This document shows positions 12,184 to 12,850 of a DNA stretch of 12,850 nt, one piece after another; position 1 is the stretch's first letter, and each line of letters begins with the position of its first letter. Source of the DNA: Elusimicrobia bacterium RIFOXYB2_FULL_49_7 (GTDB lineage: Bacteria > Fibrobacterota > OXYB2-FULL-49-7); NCBI GenBank assembly GCA_001800515.1, contig MGVN01000048.1, positions 9,027 through 21,876 on the forward strand, read 5' to 3'. The notes below the pieces were generated by a model that ran no database searches, had not been told where the DNA came from, and saw nothing but the letters and a program-made list of their open reading frames with translations. The position numbers and the translations under genes are program-made.

Positions 12184-12850
12184 ATGAATGCCTTTTCGCC
12201 TTACTTGAATTGTACCCTCTGCCCACGAGAGTGCCGTGTCAACAGGTTTTCCGGCCAAGTGGGATACTGTGGCCAGGCTGCTGAACTTCGAATTGCCTCC
12301 ATTGGCCCCCATTTCGGCGAAGAACCGCCCATTTCCGGAAACAAGGGGTCTGGCACCATCTTCTTTTCCGGTTGTTCTACCGGTTGCTTTTTTTGTCAGA
12401 ATTATCAGATTTCCAAGGAAAATCTGGGACAAAGACTTTCTCCAAGCCAGTTGGAGACGGAAGTTCTGGAATTGATTCAAAGAGGAGTGCATAATATCAA
12501 TTTCGTTACCCCGGACCATTTCTGGCCCCATATTAAAGGGGTCGCTGAATTCCTGAAACAAAAAGGAGTCACAATCCCTTTACTCATCAACGGATCCGGG
12601 TATCATAAAAAAGAGAGGGTTCTTGAAATGGCAGAGGTGTGCGATATCTTTCTGCCGGATATGAAATTTGCCGATTCTGTGCTTGCTAAATACTGCATGG
12701 GTAGAGAGGATTATCCGATACGGGCCATGGAGAGCATTACCCTGATGGTAGAGAAAAAGGGCTTTTTAGATACCTGGTTTGATGATAAGGACGAAACCTG
12801 TCCACCCGCTACAAAAGGGGTTCTGGTTCGTCATCTGGTCTTGCCCGGTC
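12184..12850 (+). CDS. PflX-like radical SAM protein (COG1313 type), 3'-truncated
   Basis: From ATG 12184 the frame stays open to the end of the window (222 codons); the C-terminal part is missing. The N-terminus begins MNAFSPYLNCTLCPRECRVN and holds an extra cysteine set, C10, C13 and C17, followed by GQVGYCG. The radical-SAM motif FFSGCSTGCFFCQNY (C-x3-C-x2-C) then appears. HNINFVTPDHFWPHI, LLINGSGY and DIFLPDMKFAD match the pyruvate-formate-lyase-activase-like PflX family. The role of that family is not settled; relatives activate glycyl-radical enzymes, but no glycyl-radical enzyme gene is visible here. No strong ribosome binding site is seen, and a second ATG at 12188 is out of frame. 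Confidence 0.88.
   Translation, partial: MNAFSPYLNCTLCPRECRVNRFSGQVGYCGQAAELRIASIGPHFGEEPPISGNKGSGTIFFSGCSTGCFFCQNYQISKENLGQRLSPSQLETEVLELIQRGVHNINFVTPDHFWPHIKGVAEFLKQKGVTIPLLINGSGYHKKERVLEMAEVCDIFLPDMKFADSVLAKYCMGREDYPIRAMESITLMVEKKGFLDTWFDDKDETCPPATKGVLVRHLVLPG

Noticed and set aside
1..12850. tRNA genes, rRNA genes, CRISPR arrays, insertion sequences or phage genes
   Set aside because: Reading both strands I saw no tRNA-like cloverleaf sequence, no regularly spaced repeats, no transposase or integrase motifs and no terminal inverted repeats.

Overview
The window (12,850 bp) looks like chromosomal sequence from a flagellated bacterium with a dense gene layout. It carries motA/motB, a one-domain parvulin, yifB/comM, mutY and three radical-SAM genes. 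GC content is moderate, and TTG/GTG starts occur beside ATG. No gene is diagnostic of a taxon. The mix of two radical-SAM genes, a Rcp1-type response regulator and MerR/histidine-kinase modules would fit a deep-branching Gram-negative group (Desulfobacterota, Nitrospirota or similar) or a Firmicute relative, so I leave taxonomy open.

Layout, left to right. (1) 2-625 (+): 3' part of a HAD hydrolase. (2) 810-2371 (+): motA-motB, the flagellar stator pair. (3) 2425-4871 (+): a B12-binding-type radical-SAM protein and a radical-SAM/SPASM protein, translationally coupled by an ATGA overlap. (4) 4872-5219: a region without long genes that is not empty. On the minus strand it holds a candidate promoter (5138-5166), a 41-codon ORF (4948-5073), a 15-nt perfect complement of the 16S rRNA 3' tail (5000-5014), a bulged hairpin and an intrinsic terminator whose U-tract lies only on the minus strand. 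(5) 5220-5898 (+): a single-domain response regulator and a cytoplasmic parvulin. (6) 5895-9333 (-): a signalling block, AT-richer in its middle. Read in the direction of transcription it runs MerR regulator 2, a broken histidine kinase, an intact membrane histidine kinase, a Rcp1-type response regulator, MerR regulator 1 and an orphan 83-residue H-box protein. (7) 9478-12142 (-): yifB/comM and mutY. (8) 12184-12850 (+): 5' part of a PflX-like radical-SAM protein, divergent from mutY and cut by the window end.

How they may work together. MotA and MotB form the ion-driven stator. The kinase at 7284-8516 and the regulator at 6824-7270 are adjacent on one strand and form a probable phosphorelay pair. 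Two paralogous MerR proteins with four aligned cysteines each precede an H-box gene. One has an operator dyad inside a 20-bp promoter spacer, the usual MerR promoter design. I infer a metal- or thiol-sensing input to histidine-kinase signalling that was duplicated and partly decayed. The least explained stretch is the 4880-5170 minus-strand unit: either a very small gene or a structured regulatory RNA.
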